Below, piece by piece: positions 44,881-54,165 of a stretch of 64,000 bases of DNA. How positions within the stretch are numbered: position 1 is the stretch's first letter; the number at the start of each line of letters is the position of its first letter. The notes under the pieces were generated by a model, which was given only the letters and a program-made list of their open reading frames with translations, did not search any database and was not told the origin of the DNA. The position numbers and the translations under genes were made by a program. Source of the stretch: Bog-756 sp963828385 (lineage in GTDB: Bacteria; Actinomycetota; Acidimicrobiia; Acidimicrobiales; RAAP-2); assembly GCA_963828385.1 (NCBI GenBank), contig CAWHEF010000002.1:496001-560000 (forward strand), in the 5' to 3' direction.

Positions 44881-45474
44881 TCAGCCGGTGGTGGGGAGCC
44901 AGGACGGCCGTTCGGCCTCGTAGGCGCTGATCTCGCTCTCGTAGCGAAGCGTCAACCCGATGTCGTCCCAGCCGTTGAGGAGCCTCGTTCGGGTGAACTC
45001 GTCGAGGGGGAATTCGGCCTCGATGTGGGCAGCCGGGGCCTCGAGGGTGCGCCGCCCGACATCGATCGTGAGCTCGAGGGAGGGCTCCTCGACGAGGACG
45101 TCGAGCAGGCGGCGGCCCACCTCGGGTGGCACCTGGACCGGGACCAGCCCGGATTTGGTGCAGTTGTTCCTGAAGATGTCGGCGAAGCTCGGCGACACCA
45201 CGGCCTCGAACCCGTAGTCCTGCAGGGCCCACACGGCGTGCTCGCGGCTCGACCCCGTCCCGAAGTTGGGGCCGGCGACGAGGATGGAGGCTCCGGCGAA
45301 CTCCTCACGGTTGAGGACGAAGCCACGGTCGTCGCGCCATTCGGAGAACAGCCCGGCTCCGAATCCGGTTCGCTCCACCCGCTTCAGCCAGTCCGAGGGG
45401 ATGATCTGGTCGGTGTCGACGTCAGAGCGGTCGAGCGGCGCCGCCCGGCCCGAGATGAGTTGGACGGCTCGCAT
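44881..45474 (-). CDS. leuD: 3-isopropylmalate dehydratase, small subunit
   Basis: 197 residues, the swivel-domain subunit of isopropylmalate isomerase for leucine synthesis. Seen: SGRAAPLDRSDVDTDQIIPS, NFGTGSSREHAVWALQDYGF and FADIFRNNCTKSGLVPV. ATG 45474 shares a base with the leuC stop (TGATG), so the subunits are made together. Length and frame are normal. It is the last gene of greA-leuC-leuD; leuA and leuB are not in the window. Confidence 0.95.
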   Translation of the reverse strand: MRAVQLISGRAAPLDRSDVDTDQIIPSDWLKRVERTGFGAGLFSEWRDDRGFVLNREEFAGASILVAGPNFGTGSSREHAVWALQDYGFEAVVSPSFADIFRNNCTKSGLVPVQVPPEVGRRLLDVLVEEPSLELTIDVGRRTLEAPAAHIEAEFPLDEFTRTRLLNGWDDIGLTLRYESEISAYEAERPSWLPTTG

Positions 45475-46916
45475 CAGTCCAGGTCGCCGGGGACGGCGAA
45501 GTGCCCGGCGACCGCCGTGGCCGCCGCCACCGCCGGCGACACGAGGTGCGTGCGGCCCCCCCGCCCCTGTCGCCCTTCGAAGTTGCGGTTCGACGTCGAC
45601 GCCGCCCGTTCGCCGGGGGCGAGCTTGTCGGGGTTCATGGCCAGGCACATCGAACATCCGGGCTCGCGCCACTCGAAGCCGGCCGAGGTGAAGACGGCGT
45701 CGAGGCCCTCCGTCTCGGCCTGGGCCTTGACCCGATGGGACCCGGGGACGACGAGGGCGCGCACCCCCGGGGCGATCCGTCGGTCCTCCACCACCCGTGC
45801 GGCGGCCCGGAGGTCCTCGATGCGGCCGTTGGTGCACGAACCGATGAAGACGGTATCGACGGCCACCTCGGAGATGGGGGTGCCAGCCACGAGACCCATG
45901 TAGTCGAGCGCCCGGGCGGCGGCCTCCCTGTCGGCGGCGACCTCCAGGGAGTCAGGGTCGGGTACGGCACCGTCGATCCTCGCCACCTGGCTCGGGTTGG
46001 TGCCCCAGGTGACGTGCGGTACGAGGTCGGCGGCGTCGAGGGCCACCTCCTTGTCGAACGCAGCGCCCTCGTCGGTGACGAGGGCGCGCCATGCTCCGAG
46101 TGCCTCGTCCCAGGCCGCGCCCTTCGGAGCATGGTCCCTGCCCTCGAGATAGGCGAAGGTGACGTCGTCGGGGGCGATCATGCCGGCGCGGGCCCCGGCC
46201 TCGATCGACATGTTGCACACGGTCATCCGTCCCTCCATCGAGAGCTCGGAGATCGCCGGACCCCGGTACTCGATGACGTGCCCGGCGCCGCCGCCGGTCC
46301 CGATCCGGCCGATGACCGCCAGCACGAGGTCCTTTGCCGTTACGCCGGGAGGCAGCACGCCGTCGACGGACACGGCCATGGTGGCCGGCCGCCGCTGGGG
46401 AAGGGTCTGGGTGGCCAGCACGTGCTCGACCTCGCTCGTGCCGATCCCGAACGCCAGCGCACCGAAGGCGCCGTGGGTGGAGGTGTGGCTATCGCCACAC
46501 ACGATCGTCATCCCTGGCTGGGTGAGGCCCTGCTCCGGACCGATGATGTGGACGATTCCCTGGTTGGCGTGGCCCATCGGGTAGCAGGCGATGCCGAACG
46601 CCGCGCAGTTAGCCGCCAGCACCTCGAGCTGCTTGGCCGAGACGGGGTCGGCGACGGGTCGGTCGATGTCGGTGGTGGGAACGTTGTGGTCGGCGGTGGC
46701 CACGGTCAGGTCGGGCCTATGGACGCCCCGTCCCGCCATGCGTAGCCCGTCGAAGGCCTGGGGGGAGGTGACCTCGTGGATGAGGTGGAGGTCGATGTAG
46801 AGGACGTCAGGCTCTCCGTCGGCTCCCTGGTGGACCACGTGTCGGCCCCAGACCTTCTCCGCCAGCGTGCTCGGCGACGGCCCGCCGGCCCGGGTCGTGG
46901 ATGGCATCGCCCTCAC
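45474..46916 (-). CDS. leuC: 3-isopropylmalate dehydratase, large subunit
   Basis: 480 residues, aconitase-family [4Fe-4S] enzyme. Cluster Cys are in VFIGSCTNGRIEDL and in EPGCSMCLAMNPDKL. VCGDSHTSTHGAFGALAFGI and EHVLATQTLPQRRP are family signatures. ATG 46916 overlaps the greA stop (ATGA); ATG 46907 is an alternative. Coupling to greA is unusual, since greA commonly stands alone. No leucine leader peptide was seen upstream. Confidence 0.95.
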   Translation of the reverse strand: MRAMPSTTRAGGPSPSTLAEKVWGRHVVHQGADGEPDVLYIDLHLIHEVTSPQAFDGLRMAGRGVHRPDLTVATADHNVPTTDIDRPVADPVSAKQLEVLAANCAAFGIACYPMGHANQGIVHIIGPEQGLTQPGMTIVCGDSHTSTHGAFGALAFGIGTSEVEHVLATQTLPQRRPATMAVSVDGVLPPGVTAKDLVLAVIGRIGTGGGAGHVIEYRGPAISELSMEGRMTVCNMSIEAGARAGMIAPDDVTFAYLEGRDHAPKGAAWDEALGAWRALVTDEGAAFDKEVALDAADLVPHVTWGTNPSQVARIDGAVPDPDSLEVAADREAAARALDYMGLVAGTPISEVAVDTVFIGSCTNGRIEDLRAAARVVEDRRIAPGVRALVVPGSHRVKAQAETEGLDAVFTSAGFEWREPGCSMCLAMNPDKLAPGERAASTSNRNFEGRQGRGGRTHLVSPAVAAATAVAGHFAVPGDLD

Positions 46917-47398
46917 GCCCTCACGTCGACGATCTCGACCTTCAGGGCGCCACCCGGGGCGGCGTACTCGACCGCATCGCCCGCCACGTGGCCGATCAGG
47001 GCCTGGCCGAGGGGCGAACCGGGGGACACGACGGTGAGATGCCCGGGGCGCTCCTCGATCGAGCCGACGAAGTACTCGGCCGCTTCGTCCTCGTCATCAC
47101 CCTCGTAGCGCAGGGTCACCACCGTGCCGGCCCCGACGACACCAGCCGGGCGCTCGTCGGACTCGACCACGGTGGCCGTCTTCAACAGGCGTTTCAAGGT
47201 CCGGATCCTCGACTCCATCTTGCCCTGGGAGTCCTTGGCGGCGTGGTAGTCGCCGTTCTCCGAGAGATCCCCGAGGGCCCGGGCCGCCTCGATGGCGGCA
47301 GCGATCTCCACCCTTCCCCGGGTGGTGAGATCCTCGAGCTCCGCCTGGAGCCGGTCGTAGGTGTCACGGGTGAGGCGGTCGGATACGGAATCGGTCAC
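46913..47398 (-). CDS. greA: Transcription elongation factor GreA
   Basis: 161 residues. Rescues backtracked RNA polymerase by stimulating transcript cleavage. The coiled-coil N-terminal domain carries the acidic tip (ALGDLSENGDYHAAKDSQGKM), and the C-terminal FKBP-like domain has SPGSPLGQALIGHVAGD. GTG 47398 was chosen to match the usual 158-165 residue length; a longer frame to 47515 is not family-like. TAGCGT lies 8 bases upstream, so the gene may be leaderless. It overlaps leuC by 4 bases. Confidence 0.94.
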   Translation of the reverse strand: MTDSVSDRLTRDTYDRLQAELEDLTTRGRVEIAAAIEAARALGDLSENGDYHAAKDSQGKMESRIRTLKRLLKTATVVESDERPAGVVGAGTVVTLRYEGDDEDEAAEYFVGSIEERPGHLTVVSPGSPLGQALIGHVAGDAVEYAAPGGALKVEIVDVRA

Positions 47399-47784
47399 GG
47401 CCCACCACGCTACCGGGTCGGGTTCACCGTCCTGGCCGCCCGCCGCCCCGAGCGGCCCCGAACCACCGGGTGCATCCTCGGCCCCGGCCCGAGGATGTTG
47501 ACACCAATCATTCACATTTCGGTCACAGTGCAGTAACGTCCGTCATGGCTGCCTGCCAGCCTGAAGCTCACGGAGTGCACATTGACGGCCACGGACCATG
47601 GTGCTCACGGCATGGAACCCTGCGATGGACACGGGGACGACGATCTCCACTGGACAGTGCGGCGCAATGCGGGAAGGGCATCGACGGAGGCCGAACGTGC
47701 GACACCGGGTGCGTGCAGGCGCAGAAGCCGGCAAACGATTGGATCGCTGCGTTTCGTCGCAGCCCTAGGACAGGGGGAACCCCG
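47399..47784 (+). promoter_or_regulatory. Upstream region of the ABC importer operon
   Basis: 386 bases between greA and the substrate-binding protein. It holds the promoter at 47511-47539. About 240 bases of leader then follow that are open in the same frame as the binding protein from an ATG at 47545. Nothing in this frame resembles a known protein. No riboswitch was recognised. Confidence 0.45.
47511..47539 (+). promoter_or_regulatory. Promoter of the sugar-type ABC importer operon
   Basis: TTCACA (47511-47516) and TAACGT (47534-47539) are 17 bases apart, a good sigma-70-type promoter. Five bases after the -10 lies ATG 47545, in frame with the binding protein, so two translation starts are possible. 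Confidence 0.55.
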
Positions 47785-48999
47785 TTGAGGATCGGCAGAA
47801 AGAAGACACTGGCGGCGATGGCGATGGTTCTCGCAGGAGGCCTCGTCGCCGCCAGCTGTAGCTCCAACAGCTCGTCGTCGAGCACGACATCGGGCAGTGG
47901 CTCGTCGTCGAACGTCCCATCGGTGTCGGTGACATCGTTCACCAGGGACTTCTCGGCGATGGGCAAGCTCAAGTCGCTGGCCACAAAGGGCAAGGGCAAT
48001 ATCGCCGTGATCCTGCCCGACACCGTTTCCTCGGCCCGGTACACGGAGTTCGACGCGCCCTACCTGACCAAGGCGTTCCAGACCGCCGGCCTGTCCTCAT
48101 CGAATTTCAGCGTGGTCAACGCCCAGGGCAGTGACTCCACCCAGCTCACCGACGCTCAGTCGGCCATCTCGGGCGGGGCCAGCGTGCTCGTCGTCGACCC
48201 GCTCGACTCCGGCGTCGGCGCCCAGATCGAGTCGTACGCCAAGTCCCACGGTGTCCCGGTCCTCGACTACGACCGGCTCACCCTCGGCGGCAGCCGCCAG
48301 TACTACGTGAGCTTCGACAACGTGAAGGTCGGCAACCTGATCGGGCAGGGCATGGTGTCCTGCGTCGACAGCTGGAAGGTGAAGGACCCCCAGCTGGTCG
48401 TCATGCACGGAGCGACGACCGACAACAACGCCACCCTGTTCGCCCAGGGTTACTACTCGGTGCTCAACCCGCTGTTCGCCAACGGCACCTACAAGAAGGT
48501 GGCCGCAACGGCAGGAACGTGGGATCCTCCCACGTCATTGACCGAGTTCCAGCAGGCGTACACCGCTCACCGGAACATCAACGCCGCCCTGATAGCCAAC
48601 GACGAGACCGCAGCGCCGATCATCACCTACCTGAAGTCCCTCGGCATCCCGGCACAGAAGTTCCCGGTCACCGGACAGGACGCTACGCTGGTCGGGTTGC
48701 AGAACATCATCTCGGGCTACCAGTGCGGCACGGCGTACAAGCCGATCTATCTCGAGGCCCAGGCCACGGCCGCCCTCGCCCTCTACCTGCGGGCAGGGGA
48801 GAAGCCACCGGCCTCCCTGGTGAACGGGTCGGTGACCGACACCCAGAGCAGCACAAAAGTGCCGTCGGTCCTGCTCCACCCCGAGTGGGTCACTCCGCAG
48901 AACATGGAGTCGACGGTGATCGCCGATCAGTTCGTGCCCGCCTCGCAGCTGTGTGCCGGCGCCTTCGCCGCCGACTGCACGAAGTACGGGATCCACTGA
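47785..48999 (+). CDS. Sugar ABC transporter substrate-binding lipoprotein (XylF-like)
   Basis: 404 residues from TTG 47785, which follows GGGGGAA. The signal peptide (LRIGRKKTLAAMAMVLAGGL) ends in a lipobox with Cys25, followed by a Ser-rich linker. The periplasmic-binding-protein type I fold is shown by GNIAVILPDTVSSARYTEFD, ISGGASVLVVDPLDSGVGA, YYVSFDNVKVGNLIGQGMV and IAALIANDETAAPII-like strands, resembling xylose-binding proteins. An in-frame ATG at 47545 would bury the signal peptide. It is followed by the ATPase and permease genes. Confidence 0.9.
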   Translation: MRIGRKKTLAAMAMVLAGGLVAASCSSNSSSSSTTSGSGSSSNVPSVSVTSFTRDFSAMGKLKSLATKGKGNIAVILPDTVSSARYTEFDAPYLTKAFQTAGLSSSNFSVVNAQGSDSTQLTDAQSAISGGASVLVVDPLDSGVGAQIESYAKSHGVPVLDYDRLTLGGSRQYYVSFDNVKVGNLIGQGMVSCVDSWKVKDPQLVVMHGATTDNNATLFAQGYYSVLNPLFANGTYKKVAATAGTWDPPTSLTEFQQAYTAHRNINAALIANDETAAPIITYLKSLGIPAQKFPVTGQDATLVGLQNIISGYQCGTAYKPIYLEAQATAALALYLRAGEKPPASLVNGSVTDTQSSTKVPSVLLHPEWVTPQNMESTVIADQFVPASQLCAGAFAADCTKYGIH

Positions 49000-49036
49000 G
49001 CCTGACCATGCGGTCCGGTATGAGCGACTGCCTGCT

Positions 49037-49888
49037 GTGAGCGTCATCGCCGAGCAGGATCCGGCCGTTCAGCCGGACGGCAACGAACCACCCCTGCTTC
49101 GCCTGCGCGGCATCAAGAAGAACTTCGGCGCCGTGCAGGCGTTGCGGGGCGTGGACCTCGACATCCCCGCCGGGAAGGTGACGGCCCTCGTAGGTGACAA
49201 CGGCGCCGGGAAGTCCACCCTGATCAAGACGGTGTCGGGCATCTGGGCGCCCAGCTCCGGGACGATGGAGTGGCGCGGCCGGCGGGTGAGCATCCGGTCC
49301 CCGAAAGACGCCGACTCCCTGGGGATCGCCACCGTCTACCAGGACCTCGCCCTCTGCGACAACCTCGACATCGTCCAGAACATGTTCCTCGGCCACGAGG
49401 ACCTGCGTCACGGCCTGCTCGACGAGGGCACCATGGAGCTCACCGCCGGGAGGACCCTGGCCGAACTGTCGGTGACGACCGTGAGCTCGGTCCGCCAGCC
49501 GGTCGGATCGCTCTCGGGGGGCCAGCGGCAGTCGGTGGCTGTCGCCAGGGCCGTCATGCGCCAGGCCGAGCTGGTCATCCTGGACGAACCGACGGCCGCC
49601 CTCGGCGTGTCCCAGACGGCCCAGGTGCTCGATCTCATTCGCCGGCTGGCTGAACGCGGCATCGCCGTGCTGGTGGTCTCGCACAACCTGACCGACGTGT
49701 TCGAGGTGGCCGACCGGATCGCCGTCCTCTATCTCGGGAACCTGGCCAGCGAGGGCGACATCTCGGAGTACGACACCCAGCGAACCGTCGAGCTGATCAC
49801 GACCGGTGGAAGTGCTCCCGACGCACGCTTCGACGGACGGGCCGCCCGTGGGCGGGAGCCCGGCTCGAGAGAGGAGCCGGCGCCGTGA
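49037..49888 (+). CDS. Sugar ABC transporter ATP-binding protein (single domain)
   Basis: 283 residues. Walker A VGDNGAGKSTLIKTVSG, Q-loop TVYQDLALCDNL, signature LSGGQRQSVAVARAVM, Walker B LVILDEPTAALG and the switch His VVSHNLTDVFEVA are all present. It has one ATPase domain, whereas XylG/RbsA/MglA are tandem two-domain proteins of about 500 residues, so it should work as a homodimer. GTG 49037 lies 37 bases after the binding protein. The stop overlaps the permease start (GTGA). Confidence 0.92.
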   Translation: MSVIAEQDPAVQPDGNEPPLLRLRGIKKNFGAVQALRGVDLDIPAGKVTALVGDNGAGKSTLIKTVSGIWAPSSGTMEWRGRRVSIRSPKDADSLGIATVYQDLALCDNLDIVQNMFLGHEDLRHGLLDEGTMELTAGRTLAELSVTTVSSVRQPVGSLSGGQRQSVAVARAVMRQAELVILDEPTAALGVSQTAQVLDLIRRLAERGIAVLVVSHNLTDVFEVADRIAVLYLGNLASEGDISEYDTQRTVELITTGGSAPDARFDGRAARGREPGSREEPAP

Positions 49889-51202
49889 CCACACAGGAAC
49901 GGCCGCCCGCCGGCGAGGCCCCGCCGACCGCCGGCGGTGTCGATGTCGACGCAACGGAAGGATCCGTTCCCCTCGACGTCGCCGTGGCCGAGCCGGTCCT
50001 CTCCGGCTCGTTCGGCGAGTTCGCCCTGGCGTGGCTGAAGCGCATCCGGAGCGGCGAGAGCGGAGCACTCCCGGTCATCTTGGGGCTCATCGTCCTGGTC
50101 GTCATCTTCCAGGTCCAGGACTCGGTGTTCCTGTCGGCCGGGAACCTGACGAACCTGCTCGTCCAGGGGTCGACGTTCGTCCTCCTCGGCATGGCCGAGG
50201 TCTGGGTGCTCGTCCTCGGCGAGATCGACCTGTCCACCGGGTACGTGGCCGGCATCGGTGCCGTTGTGGCGGCCATCCTGGCCAGTCAGAACGACCCGTG
50301 GTGGGTGGCCATGCTGGCCGGTCTGGCCGCCTCGGCCGCCATCGGGTCCCTCTGGGCCGTGCTCGTGATCCGGCTCCGCCTGCCTTCGTTCGTCGTGACC
50401 CTGGCCGGTCTGCTCGGCAGTGGAGGGCCTCCTGCTCTACCTGGTCAACCTGGAGGGGACGGGCGGGACCATCCGCATCTCCAACCCGGTCTTCCTCGAC
50501 CTGACCAACGGCAACATGTCGACGCTGGCCGGCTGGGTCGTGGCCATCGTGGCCATCGTCGGCTTCGGTGCCCTGACACTCCTGCGCGACCAGCGGAGGA
50601 GCCGGAACGGGTTGGTGGCGCCCCCGCTGGCCGTCAGTCTGCTCAAGGTGGCGTCCATGGCCGTGGCCACCATCGTGCTCGTGCTCGTGTGCAACACCAA
50701 TCGCGGCGTGCTGGCCCCGTTGCGGGGCGTGCCCTACGTGGTGCCGATCGTCGCCGGGTTCCTCGTCATCTACACCTTCGTGCTCAACCGCACCCGTTTC
50801 GGCCGCTACACCTACGCCATCGGCGGCAACGCCGAGGCGGCGCGCCGAGGCGGTGTGAGCCTCGGCTGGAACCGCTTCTGGGCCTTCACCCTGACCGGCC
50901 TCACTGCCGGCGCCGCCGGCATCCTCTACGCGTCACGCCTGGGGTCGATCTCCAACAACATCGACGGGGGAACGCTCGTCCTCTACGCCATAGCGGCGGC
51001 TGTCATCGGAGGTGCCAGCCTCTTCGGCGGCCGGGGAAACATGGTGCACGCCCTGCTCGGAGGGCTTGTGATCGCCACCATCTACAACGGCATGGGGATC
51101 CTGGGGCTGGCGGCGTCGTACCAGTACATGGTGACCGCTCTCGTGCTCCTGGCCGCCGTGACCATCGACTCCCTGGCTCGCCGGGGACGCGGCTCGACCT
51201 GA
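49885..51202 (+). pseudogene. Sugar ABC transporter permease (XylH/RbsC-like), one frame break
   Basis: Membrane permease of the branched-chain/ribose family, about 438 residues. GTG 49885 overlaps the ATPase stop. The first part has a long soluble N-terminus and helices up to LPSFVVTLAGLLG. One extra base near 50415 moves to the frame GLLLYLVNLEGTGGTIRISN, which ends at 51202. The EAA-like loop RTRFGRYTYAIGGNAEAARR, which contacts the ATPase, is conserved, as is GILYASRLGSISNN. With its neighbours it completes a sugar importer. The break is probably a sequencing error. Confidence 0.85.
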
Positions 51203-51330
51203 CAGCGAGATCCCGGCCGGGCTAGGCCGCCCGACGTGCGGCCCCACGGCGCGGTTCGAACCGCCCCGATGATGCCCGGCGGCCGGCGACCGTGGAATGA
51301 TCGGCACAGACGGTCGGCGAGGGCGAGGAG

Positions 51331-52461
51331 ATGCGAGTGGCTGACATCGGGGGAAGGTGGGATTCCCGCTTCGAGGGCGTGGTCACGGCGCTTGCCGCCA
51401 GTCTGGATGCGGGCACCGACATCGGGGCCTCGGTGGCCGTGCTCCTCCACGGGGAGCCGGTGGTCGACATCTGGGGGGGCTTCGTCGACGAGGCGCACAC
51501 GGCAGAGTGGGGTGAGCACACCCTGACCAACGTGTGGTCCACGACCAAGACCATGACGTTCCTCTGCGCGTTGATGCTGGCCGACCGCGGCGAGCTCGAC
51601 TTCCACGTGCCGGTCGCCACCTATTGGCCCGAGTTCGCGGCAGCGGGCAAGGAGGCAATCGAGGTCCGCCACCTCATGAGCCACACCGCCGGACTGTCGG
51701 GTTGGACCGAGCACCTGGAGCCCGAGGGCCTGGCCGACTGGGAGCGCTGCGCGGGGATGCTGGCCGCCCAGCAGCCGTGGTGGGAGCCGGGGACGGCCTC
51801 GGGCTACCACGCCGTGACCCAGGGCTACCTCATCGGTGAGGTGGTGCGCCGCATCACCGGGGACTCCATCGGCCGCTGGTTCGCCGACGAGGTGGCGAAA
51901 CCGCTCGAGGCCGACTTCTTCATCGGGTTGCCGGCCGGAGAGGATCCCCGGGTCTCGATCGTCATCCCGCCCCCGCCCCTCGACCTCTCCGCTGCCCAGG
52001 TCCCCGAGATGGCGAGGCGCACCCTGACCAATCCTCCCCTCGACGCCACCATGCCGAGACACGGTTGGTGGCGACGGGCCGAGATCCCGGCGGCCAACGG
52101 ACATGGCAACGCCCGGTCGGTGGCCACCGTCCAGTCGATCGTGGCCGGCCGGGGCGAAGCGCGGGGGACCCGACTCCTTTCCTCTGCTACGTGCGACACC
52201 GTCTTCTGTGAGCAGTCGAACGGCATCGATCTGGTGCTCGGTGCCCAGTACCGGTTCGGGATGGGCTACGGGCTGAGCACGGAGCTGATGCCCATCGGCG
52301 ACCGGGCCTGTTTCTGGGGCGGCTACGGAGGCTCGTTGATCGTCATCGATCAGGGGTCGGACCTCACCGTCTCCTATGTCATGAACCGGATGGAGAGCGG
52401 TCTCCAAGGCGATCTGCGGGGTGCCAACATCGTGCTCGCCGCGGCGGCGGCTCTCGCCTAG
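51331..52461 (+). CDS. Beta-lactamase-fold serine hydrolase (EstB-like esterase)
   Basis: 376 residues, class C beta-lactamase/esterase superfamily. The catalytic S-x-x-K is in NVWSTTKTMTFLCAL, the Tyr is in ASGYHAVTQGYLIGEVV, and the late motif FWGGYGGSLIVID replaces KTG. ATG 51331 follows GAGGAG. No signal peptide, so it is a cytoplasmic esterase or peptidase-like enzyme and not a periplasmic beta-lactamase. The substrate is unknown. It stands 128 bases after the permease and 65 bases before the preferred start of the flippase-like gene. Confidence 0.88.
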   Translation: MRVADIGGRWDSRFEGVVTALAASLDAGTDIGASVAVLLHGEPVVDIWGGFVDEAHTAEWGEHTLTNVWSTTKTMTFLCALMLADRGELDFHVPVATYWPEFAAAGKEAIEVRHLMSHTAGLSGWTEHLEPEGLADWERCAGMLAAQQPWWEPGTASGYHAVTQGYLIGEVVRRITGDSIGRWFADEVAKPLEADFFIGLPAGEDPRVSIVIPPPPLDLSAAQVPEMARRTLTNPPLDATMPRHGWWRRAEIPAANGHGNARSVATVQSIVAGRGEARGTRLLSSATCDTVFCEQSNGIDLVLGAQYRFGMGYGLSTELMPIGDRACFWGGYGGSLIVIDQGSDLTVSYVMNRMESGLQGDLRGANIVLAAAAALA

Positions 52462-52526
52462 GGATGACCGGGGTGACGGGTCAGGATCGTGACGGAACAT
52501 CACCGGGGCGCCCCGGAGGAAGTCCC

Positions 52527-53636
52527 GTGACAGAGCCCCGGGCCGCCGCTCCCGATCCGGGCGGCAACACCTTCGAGACCCAGTTCCGTCACCACCAGGT
52601 CCAAGGCTTCCCCTGGAAGACGCTGGTCAAGCGGGCGATCGTCGTCATCGTCGCCGGGGTGGCCCTCTACGTCGTCCTGCCCGAACTGATCGACGTCTTC
52701 CACTCGTGGCCCAGGCTGGTCACCCTCAACCTGCTGTGGTTCATCCCCGCCCTCGTGGCCGAGCTCGCCCATTTCGCCTGCACGTTCTCGCTCCAGCGGA
52801 TCGCCTTGCGGACCAAGGCATGGTTCTCGGTGGTCACCGCTCAGCTGGCGGGAAACGCCATCTCCCTCATCGTCCCCGGTGGCCAGGCGCCGGGCGCCGC
52901 CATGCAGTTCCGGATGCTGTCGGTGTCGGGCATGGACCCGACCGAGGCCGTCGGGGGTCTCACGGCCTTCTCCTTCCTCGGCATCGCCGGGCTCTTGGCC
53001 CTTCCCGTCTTCGTGCTGCCCGCCGTCCTCTTCGGCTCCCCTGTGAGCCGGGGCCTCGTCGACGCCGCCATCATCGGCGCCATCGGCTTCTTCCTGTTCG
53101 TCGGGCTCGGCGCCTGGTTCATGGCGGCGGAGGCGCCGCTCCGGTGGGCGGGCCAGGCGGTCCAGGCCGTCCGCAACCGCGTCGTAAGAAAGCGCGCCCC
53201 GCTCACCGGGCTCCCCGAGCGCCTCATCGAGCAGAGGGACCTCATCCGCACGGTGCTCGGCCAGCAGTGGTGGCAGGCGACGCTGCTGTCGGGGGGCCGT
53301 CTGGCGTTCGACTTCCTCTGCCTGCTCTTCGCCGTGCGGGCGGTCGGCGCCCATCCGAGGCCCTCGCTCATCCTCCTGGCCTACGCCGTGGCCGGCGTCA
53401 TCGGGCTGGTGCCCATCACCCCGGGGGGGCTGGGCATCGTCGAGGCCAGCCTGTCCGGGCTCCTCGTGCTCTCCGGGCTCACCGGCGTCGAGGCCGTGTT
53501 GGCCACCCTGGCCTACCGGCTGGCGTCCTACTGGCTGCCCCTGTTGGCGGGGCCCTTCGCCTACCTCGCCTTCAAGATCCGCTTCAAAGACCCGAAGACG
53601 CCGGGGTCGTTGACCGCGGGGTCGCCGGCCACCTGA
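52527..53636 (+). CDS. YbhN/UPF0104-family membrane protein (flippase-like)
   Basis: 369 residues with about eight membrane helices. Family signatures include AQLAGNAISLIVPGGQAPGA and LVPITPGGLGIVEASLSGLL, as in the LPG synthase membrane domain and YbhN proteins. The N-terminus is hydrophilic. GTG 52527 is preferred because GGAGGAAG precedes it; ATG 52464, 2 bases after the previous stop, adds 21 residues without a site. It probably moves or binds a lipid or glycolipid; no catalytic domain is attached. Confidence 0.85.
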   Translation: MTEPRAAAPDPGGNTFETQFRHHQVQGFPWKTLVKRAIVVIVAGVALYVVLPELIDVFHSWPRLVTLNLLWFIPALVAELAHFACTFSLQRIALRTKAWFSVVTAQLAGNAISLIVPGGQAPGAAMQFRMLSVSGMDPTEAVGGLTAFSFLGIAGLLALPVFVLPAVLFGSPVSRGLVDAAIIGAIGFFLFVGLGAWFMAAEAPLRWAGQAVQAVRNRVVRKRAPLTGLPERLIEQRDLIRTVLGQQWWQATLLSGGRLAFDFLCLLFAVRAVGAHPRPSLILLAYAVAGVIGLVPITPGGLGIVEASLSGLLVLSGLTGVEAVLATLAYRLASYWLPLLAGPFAYLAFKIRFKDPKTPGSLTAGSPAT

Positions 53637-53676
53637 GCCGGGCCGCGGGGACCATCTCCGGGTGGTCCCCCGTCGG

Positions 53677-53682
53677 TACACT
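53677..53682 (+). promoter_or_regulatory. -10 element TACACT, leaderless promoter of rpiB-glyA
   Basis: TACACT, then CGGGGT, then ATG 53689: again a 6-base spacing and no ribosome binding site. Confidence 0.6.
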
Positions 53683-53688
53683 CGGGGT

Positions 53689-54165
53689 ATGCGGATCGCC
53701 GTCGGCTCGGACCATGCCGGGTTCGACCTGAAGGTGGTGGTGGCGAAGCACCTGGCCGACACCGGGCATGACATATCCGACCTCGGCACCACCACCCCCG
53801 ACCTCCCCGTCGACTATCCCGACTTCGGCGAGGCGGTCGGCCGGTCAGTGGCCGAGGGCCGGGCCGAGGCAGGGGTGTGCGTCTGCGGCACCGGCATCGG
53901 CATCTCCATCGCCGCCAACAAGGTGGCCGGCGTGCGCGCCGCCCTCGTGCACGACGTCACCACCGCGTCGTTCGCCCGTCGCCACAACGACGCCAACGTG
54001 ATGTGTCTCGGGGGACGGACCACGGGCACGGCCGAGGCCGTAGACGCTGTCGACACATTCGTGTCGACAGCCTTCGAAGGTGGGCGTCACCGCCGACGGG
54101 TGGACGAGATCACCCGCCTGGAGTCGGGTGACCCACGACGACGAAGCCAGGAGCAGACAGCGTGA
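53689..54165 (+). CDS. rpiB: Ribose-5-phosphate isomerase B
   Basis: 158 residues, RpiB/LacAB fold, interconverting ribose-5-phosphate and ribulose-5-phosphate. Seen: MRIAVGSDHAGFDLKVVV, active-site Cys in CVCGTGIGISIAANKVAGVRAA and the phosphate-binding HDVTTASFARRHNDANVMCLGGR. ATG 53689 is leaderless. The tail after residue 140 is Arg-rich and variable. The stop overlaps the glyA GTG (GTGA), a pairing common in actinobacteria. Confidence 0.95.
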   Translation: MRIAVGSDHAGFDLKVVVAKHLADTGHDISDLGTTTPDLPVDYPDFGEAVGRSVAEGRAEAGVCVCGTGIGISIAANKVAGVRAALVHDVTTASFARRHNDANVMCLGGRTTGTAEAVDAVDTFVSTAFEGGRHRRRVDEITRLESGDPRRRSQEQTA

